A stretch of 21,454 nucleotides of DNA from NCBI GenBank assembly GCA_023441625.1, contig JAEZOA010000027.1:1-21454 (forward strand), in the 5' to 3' direction. This document shows, in pieces, positions 6,780 to 14,553 of this stretch. Within the stretch, counting starts at the first letter, position 1, and every line of letters begins with the position of its first letter. Below the pieces are notes generated by a model. That model worked only from the letters and a program-made list of their open reading frames with translations, made no database searches and was not told the origin of the DNA. This stretch comes from Bacillota bacterium (GTDB lineage: Bacteria; Bacillota; Clostridia; Acetivibrionales; DSM-1351). Made by a program: the position numbers and the translations under genes.

Positions 6780-8165
6780 ATGAAGGTTTATAATACACTT
6801 TCAAGAAAAAAAGAAGATTTTCAGCCTATTAATGATAAAGAGGTCCGCATATATTCTTGTGGACCGACAGTATATAAGGATGCGCATATAGGTAATCTAC
6901 GTGCCTATGTTTTTATGGATTTACTCAGAAGAGTTCTTGAGTATAATGGATATTCTCTAAAGCATGCTATGAATATTACTGACGTTGGACACCTTGTTTC
7001 GGATGAGGACGAGGGAGAGGATAAGATGGCAAAGAGTGCCAGAGAAGAGAAAAAGACTCCTTGGCAAATTGCTGAATACTACACAAATATTTTTATGAAG
7101 GACATAAAAGCACTTAACATACAGATACCTGAGATTATTCCAAAAGCAACAGAGCATATACCTGAAATGCTTGATTTTGTCAATGGCTTAATAGACAAGG
7201 GTTATGGATATGAAACTAGTGACGGGATTTATTTTGATATTCAAAGATTTAATGACTATGGAAAGCTATCAAGAGCTAATTTGGACGAGCAAATGGCTGG
7301 AGCTAGAGTTGAGGTGAATGAAGAAAAGCATCACCCTGCTGACTTTGCATTGTGGAAAAAAGCTCCAAAGGAGCACATTATGCAGTGGCAAAGTCCATGG
7401 GGTATGGGTTATCCTGGGTGGCACATAGAATGTTCTGCAATGGGTAGAAAGTATTTAGGAGATGTTTTTGATATTCATACAGGTGGAGTTGATCATATAC
7501 CTGTTCATCATGAAAATGAGATTGCACAGTCAGAAGCTCTACTTGGAAAATCTGCAGTTAATTACTGGATGCACTGTGAGTTTATGATGGTAAATAATGG
7601 AAAGATGTCAAAAAGCTTAGGAAACACATATACAATTAGTGATTTGAAGGAAAAGGGCTATGATCCTCTCGCTTTAAGATACATGTGTCTCAATGCTCAT
7701 TATAGAAATAAGCTCAATTTTACTTGGGAGGTAATGGATTCATCCCAGGTTTCTTATGACAGATTTGTCGAAGGAGTTCACTCACATAAGGATGGAGTCG
7801 ATAAGGTTGATAGCGCTGTTATAAATGAATTCCTGAGCGATTTTGAAGACGCTATAAATGACGACCTTAACATTCCAAAGGCGTTGGGAATTGCGTGGAA
7901 TGCAATTAGGTATGGTAAAAAATCGCAGCAGATATATGAACTTTTGAACAAGATGAATGCAATTTTTGGATTTGAACTGGACAAAGTAAAACAAGAAAAT
8001 AACCAACCTGAGGTATCTCCTGAGATTCAAGCTTTAATAGATGAGAGACAGCAGGCTCGTAAAGACAAGAATTGGAAGCGTTCAGATGAAATTCGTGATG
8101 AGCTCAAAGCCAAGGGTATTGTTATAGAGGATACTCCAACTGGGGCAAAGGTTAAGTATGTATAA
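6780..8165 (+). CDS. cysS: Cysteinyl-tRNA synthetase
   Basis: A class I aminoacyl-tRNA synthetase that charges tRNA-Cys. The HIGH motif is present as HIGN at 36-39 and KMSKS is at 275-279. Zinc ligands can be placed at Cys27 (YSCGPTVY), the Cys of WHIECSAMG, and the His/Glu pair in VHHENEIAQSEA. The 461-aa length is typical. The C-terminal helical anticodon-binding region is complete, ending in DEIRDELKAKGIVIEDTPTG. GGAAGGAG precedes the ATG. No T-box leader is visible in the short gap after cysE, so it is probably read through from cysE. Confidence 0.97.
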   Translation: MKVYNTLSRKKEDFQPINDKEVRIYSCGPTVYKDAHIGNLRAYVFMDLLRRVLEYNGYSLKHAMNITDVGHLVSDEDEGEDKMAKSAREEKKTPWQIAEYYTNIFMKDIKALNIQIPEIIPKATEHIPEMLDFVNGLIDKGYGYETSDGIYFDIQRFNDYGKLSRANLDEQMAGARVEVNEEKHHPADFALWKKAPKEHIMQWQSPWGMGYPGWHIECSAMGRKYLGDVFDIHTGGVDHIPVHHENEIAQSEALLGKSAVNYWMHCEFMMVNNGKMSKSLGNTYTISDLKEKGYDPLALRYMCLNAHYRNKLNFTWEVMDSSQVSYDRFVEGVHSHKDGVDKVDSAVINEFLSDFEDAINDDLNIPKALGIAWNAIRYGKKSQQIYELLNKMNAIFGFELDKVKQENNQPEVSPEIQALIDERQQARKDKNWKRSDEIRDELKAKGIVIEDTPTGAKVKYV

Positions 8166-8245
8166 ACAATTAGAGTATTATATATTTATATAATAAGAAA
8201 TGTTTGATATAAGATAATAAAAAGATTTGTGAGAGTGTTAATTAT

Positions 8246-9016
8246 ATGATAATTGGTTCTTTACAAATTAATGTACAAAAGAATGACAAGATAAAGAACT
8301 TAAATAAAATTGAAAAGCTAATAAATACTTCAGTTGATTTAGTTGTTATGCCTGAACTGTTCTCAACAGGTTATTTTTTTGATTCAGAAGGTGAATTGAT
8401 GGAAATAGCTGAAGAAATACCAAATGGGTATACAACTAAAAGGCTTAGTGAAATTGCTAAAATATCAAATTGTCATTTAACTGGAGCTATTGTAGAAAAA
8501 GAAAACGGTCATCTTTATATAACGGCAATAGTAGTTGGACCCTCAGGGTATATTGGAAAGCAAAGGAAAAGGCATCTTACAAAGCATGAATTGAAATTTT
8601 TTTCTTGTGGAAAAACCTCAGATGTTTTTGATATTAATGGGTGTAAAGTAGGAAATATTATATGCTTTGAAGGATGGTTTCCAGAAAGTTCAAGAGAATT
8701 AATGCTAAAAGGGGCACAAATAATTTGTCACTCTGCATTAACCTGTCAACAAAGAACTCTTGATATTATGAGAATTCGAGCTATTGAGAACAAAGTATAT
8801 TTAGTTTTTGCAAATAGCATAAGCACTGAGTATTATAATAATGAGTCTATAACTTTTAGAGGGGATAGTAGGGTTATTGATTATAATGGCAATATTTTAG
8901 TCAATGCGGGACAAGAAGAAAAACTTATAACGGTAGATATAGATGAAAAAAATACCATTACTAAGGACTTAGATGACTGCGTTGATTTGATTTCAGAAGT
9001 CAAAAAACACCGCTAA
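8246..9016 (+). CDS. Carbon-nitrogen hydrolase (nitrilase superfamily)
   Basis: A 256-aa cytoplasmic amidase-type enzyme. The Glu-Lys-Cys catalytic triad of the superfamily is visible: Glu37 (VVMPELFSTGY), Lys108 (GKQRKRHL) and Cys140 (IICFEGWFPE). The length and single-domain form match small omega-amidase or carbamoylase-like members, but the substrate cannot be read from the sequence. The ribosome binding site is weak (GAGAGTG). It sits between cysS and a HAD hydrolase and interrupts the usual cysS-mrnC run, so it may be a lineage-specific insertion into this cluster. Confidence 0.85.
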   Translation: MIIGSLQINVQKNDKIKNLNKIEKLINTSVDLVVMPELFSTGYFFDSEGELMEIAEEIPNGYTTKRLSEIAKISNCHLTGAIVEKENGHLYITAIVVGPSGYIGKQRKRHLTKHELKFFSCGKTSDVFDINGCKVGNIICFEGWFPESSRELMLKGAQIICHSALTCQQRTLDIMRIRAIENKVYLVFANSISTEYYNNESITFRGDSRVIDYNGNILVNAGQEEKLITVDIDEKNTITKDLDDCVDLISEVKKHR

Positions 9017-9085
9017 AGTTTAGTTGTTCGATTATAAGATGAAGTGTATAACAAATGAATTCACATGTAATGGAGGGAGGTCCAT

Positions 9086-9814
9086 ATGCATAAGCCTAAA
9101 ATGATTATTTTTGATTATGGTCAAACGCTTGTTAATGAAAAGATTTTTGACGGGTTGAAAGGGACAGAAGCGGTTTTGTGTGAAGCTACCAAAAATCCGA
9201 ATAATATTTCAGCTGAGGAAATACAAAGGTTAGCTGATGAATTAAATAAAGAGATAGGCAGGTATGAAGCAAATTTTGAAAAGCAAACTGCGTTGGAGAT
9301 ACATAATCATATTTTTCAAAATTACCTATATGAATATTTCGGCATAGAGTTTATTAAATCTCCATCAGAGGTTGAAAGTATTTTTGGAAATGCGGCTTTA
9401 GAGGCAGAACCTACAAAAAATATTAAGGTATTTTTGGAGTTCCTTGAAAATTTGAAAATACGCACGAGTGTAATAAGTAATATATCTTTTAGTGGTGATA
9501 TGTTGAAATCATTTATTAATAGGCATATTCCAACAAATAAATTCGAATTTATAATTGCAAGTAGTGAATACATATTTAGAAAGCCCAACAAGCGTATATT
9601 TGAGCTTGCACTTCGTAAGGCGGAGCTTAACCCTTGCGATGTGTGGTATATTGGTGATAATGCTGTATTTGATGTTGATGGTGCGGTAGACAGTAATATT
9701 TTTGCAGTCTGGTATAAAGGAGCTATAGACAAGTCAAATATTTATACTCCCAAAAGAAATTGTCTTGAAATAAGTGATTGGTGCGAACTAATCGATTTAT
9801 TTAAAACCATATAA
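9086..9814 (+). CDS. HAD family hydrolase
   Basis: A 242-aa haloacid dehalogenase-like protein. Motif I is IIFDYGQTL with nucleophile Asp10. Motif II is the Ser of VISNIS. The motif III Lys lies in FRKPNKRIFE, and motif IV is IGDNAVFDVDGA. A helical cap (about 18-100) lies between motifs I and II, as in subclass C1. The second Asp of the usual DxDxT is replaced by Gly12, so general acid catalysis by that residue is not available; such DxGxT members occur in the family. The substrate is unknown. A strong GGAGGGAGG site precedes the ATG. Confidence 0.85.
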   Translation: MHKPKMIIFDYGQTLVNEKIFDGLKGTEAVLCEATKNPNNISAEEIQRLADELNKEIGRYEANFEKQTALEIHNHIFQNYLYEYFGIEFIKSPSEVESIFGNAALEAEPTKNIKVFLEFLENLKIRTSVISNISFSGDMLKSFINRHIPTNKFEFIIASSEYIFRKPNKRIFELALRKAELNPCDVWYIGDNAVFDVDGAVDSNIFAVWYKGAIDKSNIYTPKRNCLEISDWCELIDLFKTI

Positions 9815-9816
9815 GT

Positions 9817-9848
9817 TATAACAGAATATCAATTATGATATTTTGTTA
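9817..9848 (+). terminator. Weak terminator-like hairpin after the HAD gene
   Basis: ACAGAATATC and GATATTTTGT pair imperfectly around a 6-nt loop, followed by a short T-containing stretch. The stem is AT-rich and the signal is weak. Confidence 0.3.
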
Positions 9849-9900
9849 AACAGGCTTACTTATTTTGTGAAAATATTTTTAGATAATAATGGGGGAGAAT

Positions 9901-10656
9901 ATGACAAAGCTTATTTCATGGAATGTTAATGGGCTCCGTGCATGCATAGAGAAGGGTTTTTTGGATTTCTTCAAAAAGGTTGATGCAGATATATTTTGTA
10001 TTCAGGAGAGCAAGCTACAAGAGGGACAAGTTCAGCTTGACTTAGAGGGCTATGAGCAGTTCTGGAACTATGCTGTTAAAAAAGGGTATTCAGGTACTGC
10101 TGTTTTTACTAAAATAAAGCCTATATCATCATCCTGTGGAATTGGAATGGAGGAGCATGATAATGAGGGGCGAGTTATAACTCTTGAATTTGAGGAGTAT
10201 TTCCTGGTGAATGTTTACACTCCAAATTCAAAAAGAGAGCTGGAAAGGCTTGATTACAGAATGAAATGGGAGGACGACTTCAGAGCTTATTTGATGCAGC
10301 TTGACACAAAGAAGCCGGTCGTAGTTTGTGGGGACATGAATGTGGCTCATAATGACATAGACTTAAAAAATCCAAAAACCAATAGAAATAGTGCTGGTTT
10401 TACTTCTCAGGAGAGAGGGAAGTTTACTGAGCTTATTGAGCAGGGTTTTGTAGATACTTTTAGAAGTGTTTATCCTGATAAAGTTGATGCATATACCTGG
10501 TGGTCATATATGTTTAAGGCCAGAGAGAAAAATGCTGGTTGGAGAATTGACTATTTCTGCGTTTCTGAATCAATGAAAGATAGAATAGCAGCAGCTGATA
10601 TTTATGCTGAGGTTATGGGATCTGATCATTGTCCTGTAGGATTAGAAATTAAGTAA
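9901..10656 (+). CDS. xth: Exodeoxyribonuclease III (AP endonuclease)
   Basis: An endonuclease/exonuclease/phosphatase-fold enzyme that nicks DNA at abasic sites and trims 3' ends in base-excision repair. All catalytic positions are present: Asn8 (SWNVNGLR), Glu36 (QESKL), Tyr106 (NVYTPNS), Asp145 and Asn147 (CGDMNVAH), Asp217 (RIDYF), and Asp242-His243 (GSDHCP). The start at 9901 follows GGGGGAG and gives 251 aa, the usual size; an ATG 12 nt earlier overlaps the site. It is also called exoA in Firmicutes. It complements the ogg-type glycosylase about 6 kb upstream, since abasic sites are Ogg's product. Confidence 0.95.
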   Translation: MTKLISWNVNGLRACIEKGFLDFFKKVDADIFCIQESKLQEGQVQLDLEGYEQFWNYAVKKGYSGTAVFTKIKPISSSCGIGMEEHDNEGRVITLEFEEYFLVNVYTPNSKRELERLDYRMKWEDDFRAYLMQLDTKKPVVVCGDMNVAHNDIDLKNPKTNRNSAGFTSQERGKFTELIEQGFVDTFRSVYPDKVDAYTWWSYMFKAREKNAGWRIDYFCVSESMKDRIAAADIYAEVMGSDHCPVGLEIK

Positions 10657-10688
10657 ATTAATATTTTTGCCTGTTTTTTTATTAACAT

Positions 10689-10839
10689 GGTGGATAAGCC
10701 TATTTTAAACATATACACAGATTAATTCACATTATCCACAGAAACCATGTCCACAATAGGGAGAAAATGTGGAAAACTGCAGTAATTATTATAAAAACTA
10801 AGGTTTTAATAGGAACTTAGTATAAATGGCTGTGGATAA
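10689..10839. promoter_or_regulatory. Cluster of DnaA boxes between xth and mrnC
   Basis: Six DnaA-box-like 9-mers lie within 151 bp. Two are perfect TTATCCACA: 10732-10740 (plus) and 10831-10839 (minus). TTTTCCACA at 10768-10776 (minus) fits the TTWTNCACA consensus. One-mismatch boxes are at 10689-10697 (minus) and 10711-10719 (plus), and a two-mismatch box is at 10747-10755 (plus). The surroundings are AT-rich. This is not next to dnaA/dnaN, so it is more likely a DnaA-titrating or reactivating site, or DnaA control of mrnC-rlmB-sigH, than the main origin. Confidence 0.6.
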
Positions 10840-10846
10840 AAAAGTG

Positions 10847-10875
10847 TTTTAACACATATTAGTTTAGTGTATAAT
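10847..10875 (+). promoter_or_regulatory. Candidate promoter for mrnC
   Basis: TATAAT at 10870-10875 with a poor -35 (TTTTAA, 10847-10852) spaced by 17 nt. The last perfect DnaA box ends only 8 nt upstream of the -35. Confidence 0.4.
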
Positions 10876-10931
10876 AGTACTGACCCAATTGAAATTTTAT
10901 ACACCATTCTGCACTAGAGTTGGAGAGAAGA

Positions 10932-11351
10932 ATGTTTGAAGATTTTGTTAGCAATATGCGAAAGAATTACGATATTAAGCCAATGGAGGTAATGAATCTT
11001 CATCCATTAGTTTTAGCATATATAGGAGATGCAGTATATGAAGTATATATTCGTACCATGCTTGTAATAAATAATAAGAAAAATGTAAATGGGCTTCATA
11101 AGCTTTCGATTAAGTATGTTAAGGCAAAAGCACAGTCTGACATTGTTCATAGAATAATGGACATGCTTTCTCAGGATGAGCAGGATGTAGTCAGAAGAGG
11201 GAGAAATGCAAAATCAGCTACAGTTCCAAAACACGCTGAGATAACAGACTATAGATATTCCACGGGGTATGAGGCGCTGATAGGCTACCTATACCTTACA
11301 AATAACACGCAAAGACTTATGGAAATATTAGAACTATCAGTAACAGAATAA
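10932..11351 (+). CDS. mrnC: Mini-ribonuclease III
   Basis: A 139-aa RNase III-like catalytic domain without a double-stranded-RNA-binding domain. In Bacillus it matures the ends of 23S rRNA. YIGDAVYEVYIR holds the catalytic Asp33 and Glu37, and GYEALIGYLYL holds Glu114; these match the RNase III signature. The ATG at 10932 is preceded by GGAGAG; a TTG at 10920 in frame lies upstream of that site and is less likely. It leads a run of rRNA/sporulation genes: mrnC, rlmB, sigH. Confidence 0.92.
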   Translation: MFEDFVSNMRKNYDIKPMEVMNLHPLVLAYIGDAVYEVYIRTMLVINNKKNVNGLHKLSIKYVKAKAQSDIVHRIMDMLSQDEQDVVRRGRNAKSATVPKHAEITDYRYSTGYEALIGYLYLTNNTQRLMEILELSVTE

Positions 11352-11456
11352 AAAAGTTCAGAGCTTGAACCATATATTATTTAACCAAATTGCAGTGAGA
11401 ATAATATTAGTGGTGGTAGATATCGGACAAATAATAGCGAAAGAGTAGGTTTAACA

Positions 11457-12698
11457 ATGGCTGAAGAAAGAAATAGATTAGGCAATAAATTACGCAATGA
11501 TAACAAAATAGGACCTAAATTCCATTTTGGCAAGAAGCCCTCCTATGGTGGAAACAAAGCCTCAAGAGCTGCTGGAGACTGGAAACCATCCGGTGAGAAT
11601 AGAGGGCCAAAGTCCGATTCTGGCAAAAACTCATATGGTGAAAAAAGAGGTTCAAGATTTGATGACGATAAGAAGCCATTCAGTGATAAAAGAGGCCCAA
11701 GATTTGATGACGATAAGAAACCATACAGTGATAATAAAGGGCCAAGGTTTGACACTGATAAGAAACCATACGGTGGTAAAAAGGGATCTAAATTCGATGA
11801 TGATAGGAAACCATATGGTGGTAAAAAGGGTTCTAGATTCGATGATAATAGGAAACCATACGGTGAGAAAAAGAGTACAAGATTTGATGCTGAGAAGAGT
11901 CCATATCCTGGAGGGCCAAAGTTTGACTCGAAACCTAATATTGAGACTCAAGATGAATTGGTTGGAGAAATTGATAAGCTTGAGGGTAGAAACCCAATAA
12001 TGGAGGCTCTTAAAGCAAATAGAACAATAAATAAGATATTTGTGGCAAAGGGGGAACGTGAGGGTTCGATTCGCCAAATAATTGCCATTGCAAGAGAAAA
12101 GAAGATAATAATAACTGAGGTTGAGCATGGTGTTTTAGATAGTATGTCCTCTACAAAGTCACACCAGGGCATTATTGCATTTGTAGCGGTTAAGGAATAT
12201 GTTGAGGTTGACGATATTCTGAAAATAGCAGAAGAAAAGGGTCAACCACCATTTATTATTATTCTTGATGAAATATCTGATCCCCATAACTTTGGAGCAA
12301 TTCTCAGAACAGCAAATGCTGTGGGTGCTCATGGTGTAATTATTCCTAAGAGAAGAGCTATAGGATTAACCTCCGCAGTATCAAAAGCATCAGCTGGTGC
12401 AATTGAATACGTTCCTGTGTCAAGAGTAACAAATATTTCACAGACAATAGAGTACCTAAAAAAGAAGAATGTTTGGGTGGTAGGAACAGATTCCACAGGT
12501 GAAAAGGCATTCTATAACAGCGACTTGAAGGGGCCAATAGCTCTTGTTGTAGGAAGTGAAGGCGAAGGCATGGGTAAGCTGATCCGTGAAAAATGTGATT
12601 TTGTAGTTAATATACCTATGCAAGGAGAAATAAGCTCATTAAATGCTTCAGTTGCTGCTGCCATAGTAATGTACGAGATTTTAAAGCAGAGGGCTTAA
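11457..12698 (+). CDS. rlmB: 23S rRNA 2'-O-methyltransferase RlmB with repetitive N-terminal arm
   Basis: A SpoU/TrmH-type methyltransferase that should modify G2251 (E. coli numbering) of 23S rRNA. The catalytic part begins near residue 173: the substrate-binding domain (EGRNPIMEALKA, then SHQGIIAF) is followed by the knotted SAM fold with NFGAILRTANAVG, ALVVGSEGEGM and ISSLNASVAAAIVMYE. The first ~170 residues are unusual for this enzyme: a Lys/Arg/Asp/Gly/Pro-rich arm built of 15-residue repeats of the type RFDDDKKPYSDKKGP. The arm is highly charged and probably disordered, and may bind rRNA. The ATG at 11457 is the first in frame after a weak site. The family is certain; the target position is by homology. 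Confidence 0.93.
   Translation: MAEERNRLGNKLRNDNKIGPKFHFGKKPSYGGNKASRAAGDWKPSGENRGPKSDSGKNSYGEKRGSRFDDDKKPFSDKRGPRFDDDKKPYSDNKGPRFDTDKKPYGGKKGSKFDDDRKPYGGKKGSRFDDNRKPYGEKKSTRFDAEKSPYPGGPKFDSKPNIETQDELVGEIDKLEGRNPIMEALKANRTINKIFVAKGEREGSIRQIIAIAREKKIIITEVEHGVLDSMSSTKSHQGIIAFVAVKEYVEVDDILKIAEEKGQPPFIIILDEISDPHNFGAILRTANAVGAHGVIIPKRRAIGLTSAVSKASAGAIEYVPVSRVTNISQTIEYLKKKNVWVVGTDSTGEKAFYNSDLKGPIALVVGSEGEGMGKLIREKCDFVVNIPMQGEISSLNASVAAAIVMYEILKQRA
11565..11920 (+). repeat. 45-bp coding tandem repeats within rlmB
   Basis: Units begin near 11565, 11610, 11655, 11700, 11745, 11790, 11835 and 11880, each encoding 15 residues with an RFDDDxKPYxxKKG core. The last six are the most alike. Variation between copies (for example GATGACGATAAG against GATGATGATAGG) shows old repeats with some drift. 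The number of copies could vary by slippage or recombination without breaking the frame. Confidence 0.85.
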
Positions 12699-12809
12699 AT
12701 CTAAATTTTACTGAAGGTAGTCTTCAAAGAATTAGAATAATACTATAATGTCAAAAATAACGCTAGATGTATTGAAAGGCTAGATAAATTTAGAAATGGC
12801 AAGTAGAAC

Positions 12810-12838
12810 TTGACATATAAGGGGTAGTTGCATATAAT
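12810..12838 (+). promoter_or_regulatory. Perfect-consensus sigma-A promoter of sigH
   Basis: TTGACA (12810-12815), a 17-nt spacer, and TATAAT (12833-12838). In Bacillus, sigH transcription from a sigma-A promoter is repressed by AbrB; no AbrB motif can be read here. Confidence 0.8.
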
Positions 12839-12902
12839 CTATTATAAGTGTCTATTCTTGTATTGCCATTGTTTAACAAGTAAAAAACTGGGGGCAACAG
12901 TA

Positions 12903-13547
12903 TTGAAAACAAACTTGAAGGTTGATGCCTATCAATCCTATAGTGGGATGATTGACGAAGATGTAATACTTGAGGCAAAGGATGGTAAGGAAGCAGCTTT
13001 AGAGTATATGATAAACAAATACAAAAGCTTTGTCCGTGCTAAGGCAAGAACTTATTTCCTTATTGGAGCCGACCGAGAAGATATTATTCAAGAAGGTATG
13101 ATTGGATTGTTTAAAGCTATTAGAGACTATAAAGGGGACAAGCTTTCATCCTTTAGAGCTTTTGCTGAGCTTTGTATAACAAGACAGATTATTACTGCTA
13201 TCAAAACTGCCACAAGACAAAAGCACATACCTCTAAATTCTTATGTTTCCCTAAATAAGCCTATTTTTGATGAAGAATCTGATAGAACACTTATGGATGT
13301 TATCAGTGAGGAATGCATTAGTGACCCAGAGGAGCTCGTCATAAATAGAGAGGAGTTCCAGGGCATTGAAAATAAGATGGGTGAGATTCTGAGTTCTCTT
13401 GAATGGGAGGTTTTGACGTCTTACTTAGAAGGCAAATCCTACCAAGAGATTGCAGAGGATTTAGACAGGCATGTCAAATCCATCGATAATGCGTTACAGA
13501 GAGTAAAACGTAAGTTGGAGAAATATCTTGAAGAACAAAAAGCATAA
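12903..13547 (+). CDS. sigH: RNA polymerase sigma factor SigH (Spo0H)
   Basis: A sigma-70-family factor for the transition to stationary phase and sporulation initiation. It has region 2 (YKSFVRAKARTYFLIGADRE, then DIIQEGMIGLFKAIRDYKGD) and the linker with HIPLNSYVSLNKPIFDEESD. Region 4 has GKSYQEIAEDLDRHVKSIDN followed by ALQRVKRKLEKYL. It is very close to Bacillus Spo0H as I remember it. The start is chosen as TTG at 12903, with GGGGG 8 nt upstream, giving 214 aa. An in-frame TTG at 12828 would lie inside the promoter's -10 region and is rejected. It follows rlmB, the usual clostridial order, but has its own promoter. Confidence 0.95.
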   Translation: MKTNLKVDAYQSYSGMIDEDVILEAKDGKEAALEYMINKYKSFVRAKARTYFLIGADREDIIQEGMIGLFKAIRDYKGDKLSSFRAFAELCITRQIITAIKTATRQKHIPLNSYVSLNKPIFDEESDRTLMDVISEECISDPEELVINREEFQGIENKMGEILSSLEWEVLTSYLEGKSYQEIAEDLDRHVKSIDNALQRVKRKLEKYLEEQKA

Positions 13548-13573
13548 ATTGAATATTTTGCTTTATATGGTCC

Positions 13574-13603
13574 TAGACTAAAGTCTGCTTAACATGCTAT
13601 AAT
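13574..13603 (+). promoter_or_regulatory. Candidate promoter of the tRNA pair
   Basis: TATAAT (13598-13603) with a poor -35 TAGACT (13574-13579), spaced by 18 nt, about 33 nt before tRNA-Gly. Confidence 0.45.
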
Positions 13604-13635
13604 ACATAAGTTCTATCAAAATAATAAATGCCCAT

Positions 13636-13709
13636 GCGGGTGTAGTTCAATGGTAGAATATCAGCTTCCCAAGCTGACAGCGTGGGTTCGATTCCCATCA
13701 CCCGCTCCA
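13636..13709 (+). tRNA. tRNA-Gly (anticodon CCC)
   Basis: The acceptor arms GCGGGTG and CACCCGC pair with one G-T-free register. The D loop is GTTCAATGGTAGAAT. The anticodon stem TCAGC/GCTGA carries loop TTCCCAA with anticodon CCC at 13668-13670, and the T arm is TGGGTTCGATTCCCA. T discriminator and CCA are encoded. It reads GGG codons. Confidence 0.95.
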
Positions 13710-13712
13710 AAT

Positions 13713-13788
13713 GCTCCCATAGCTCAGGTGGCAGAGCGCATCCATGGTAAGGATGAGGTCTCCAGTTCGAATCTGGATGGGAGCTCCA
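13713..13788 (+). tRNA. tRNA-Thr (anticodon GGT)
   Basis: The acceptor is GCTCCCA/TGGGAGC. The D arm is GCTCAGGTGGCAGAGC. The anticodon stem CATCC/GGATG has loop ATGGTAA with anticodon GGT at 13746-13748. The T arm is TCCAGTTCGAATCTGGA, with encoded CCA. It lies 3 nt after tRNA-Gly, so the two share a transcript. Accessory DNA begins soon after, which makes its 3' end a candidate insertion target. Confidence 0.95.
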
Positions 13789-13802
13789 AAAAAATACTAG
13801 AG

Positions 13803-13846
13803 AATGCTTGATTTGCAGAATTTGTGAATCAAGTATTTTTTATTTC
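13803..13846 (+). terminator. Terminator of the tRNA operon
   Basis: AATGCTTGATT pairs with AATCAAGTATT (one G-T wobble) around a 13-nt loop and runs into TTTTTTATTT. Confidence 0.85.
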
Positions 13847-13979
13847 AAGGTTCAAAGTAAACCACTTTTAAACCAATTGAGATTCAGATTAGCATTTTGG
13901 GTAATTGGTATTCTTCTTATTATTTAGGTATAGATATGTTTTACCGATACATGATATAATTATTTTCGGAGGGATGAAC

Positions 13980-14195
13980 ATGGATAAACTAGATTTGATT
14001 CTTGAAAAATTAGAAAAGATTGATGCTTTGGAAACTAAGATTGATAAAATTCAAAGTGATATTACTTCACTTAAATCAAACAATAAATTAATAAATAGCA
14101 AGCTTGATAGCTTAACTGAAATAGCCTATACTATCATGGAGAATCAAACAGAGCACAAAATGAGAATTGAAAAATTAGAAAATAAAGCGGTTTAA
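13980..14195 (+). CDS. Small coiled-coil protein of unknown function
   Basis: A 71-aa protein that is heptad-patterned throughout (LDLILEKLEKIDALETKIDKI, then further leucine/isoleucine-spaced runs), so it should form an alpha-helical coiled coil. I do not recognise a family. Similar short proteins occur in clostridial genomes and phage-like elements. The start at 13980 has GGAGG seven bases upstream; the ATG at 13974 is too close to that site. A TATAAT at 13955-13960 is a possible -10. A good terminator follows, so it is a single-gene unit. It is the first gene after the tRNA pair. Confidence 0.7.
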   Translation: MDKLDLILEKLEKIDALETKIDKIQSDITSLKSNNKLINSKLDSLTEIAYTIMENQTEHKMRIEKLENKAV

Positions 14196-14203
14196 AATAA
14201 CTG

Positions 14204-14233
14204 AAGCTATCTGATTGGTAGCTTTATTTTTTT
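14204..14233 (+). terminator. Intrinsic terminator after the coiled-coil gene
   Basis: AAGCTATC (14204-14211) pairs with GGTAGCTT (14217-14224) around a 5-nt loop, followed by TATTTTTTT. Confidence 0.85.
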
Positions 14234-14553
14234 GTACTTTTTAGTATTACGAAATTGTTACGAGAATGTTATAGGAATATATCACATCTAAACTCATATC
14301 GATGTTACTTGAGCGACTCGATATGCTTATTTCGGAGAGGTTTAAAAGTATTGGTATTACTGCGTTGTAGAATGAAGTGAATTTGTTTTTTTCAGATAAA
14401 GCCTTAAAGTACTGAAATGACTATATTGTATCGATATAGTATACGATATCATATAACGAATATTAGGAAAAAGTCGTACAAATATTGATAGATAGATGGT
14501 ATAATTTCTATTAAGTGGAAAGGGAATAAATTTATATAGAAAGAGGGAATAGT
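14234..14553. other. Intergenic region with inverted repeats before the endonuclease gene
   Basis: No gene is seen. It contains a hairpin of CATATCGA (14295-14302) and TCGATATG (14318-14325). The heptamer TCGATAT recurs near 14431 beside an inverted CGATAT. An extended -10 (TGGTATAAT, 14497-14505) gives a likely promoter for the endonuclease. The repeated TCGATAT could be a regulator or recombinase site. Confidence 0.5.

Noticed and set aside
10657..10931. Main chromosomal origin oriC
   Set aside because: DnaA boxes are present, but dnaA, dnaN and other usual origin neighbours are absent; a secondary DnaA site is more likely.
11565..11920. CRISPR array or overlapping gene in other frames
   Set aside because: The 45-bp units have no spacers and keep the rlmB frame open; the open frames on other strands are by-products of the repeats.
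12828..12902. Longer N-terminus for SigH
   Set aside because: The TTG at 12828 overlaps the promoter -10 region and its residues do not resemble SigH.
13713..13788. Left attachment site of an integrated element in tRNA-Thr
   Set aside because: No second copy of the tRNA 3' end is seen in the window and no tyrosine integrase is present; it stays only a suspicion.
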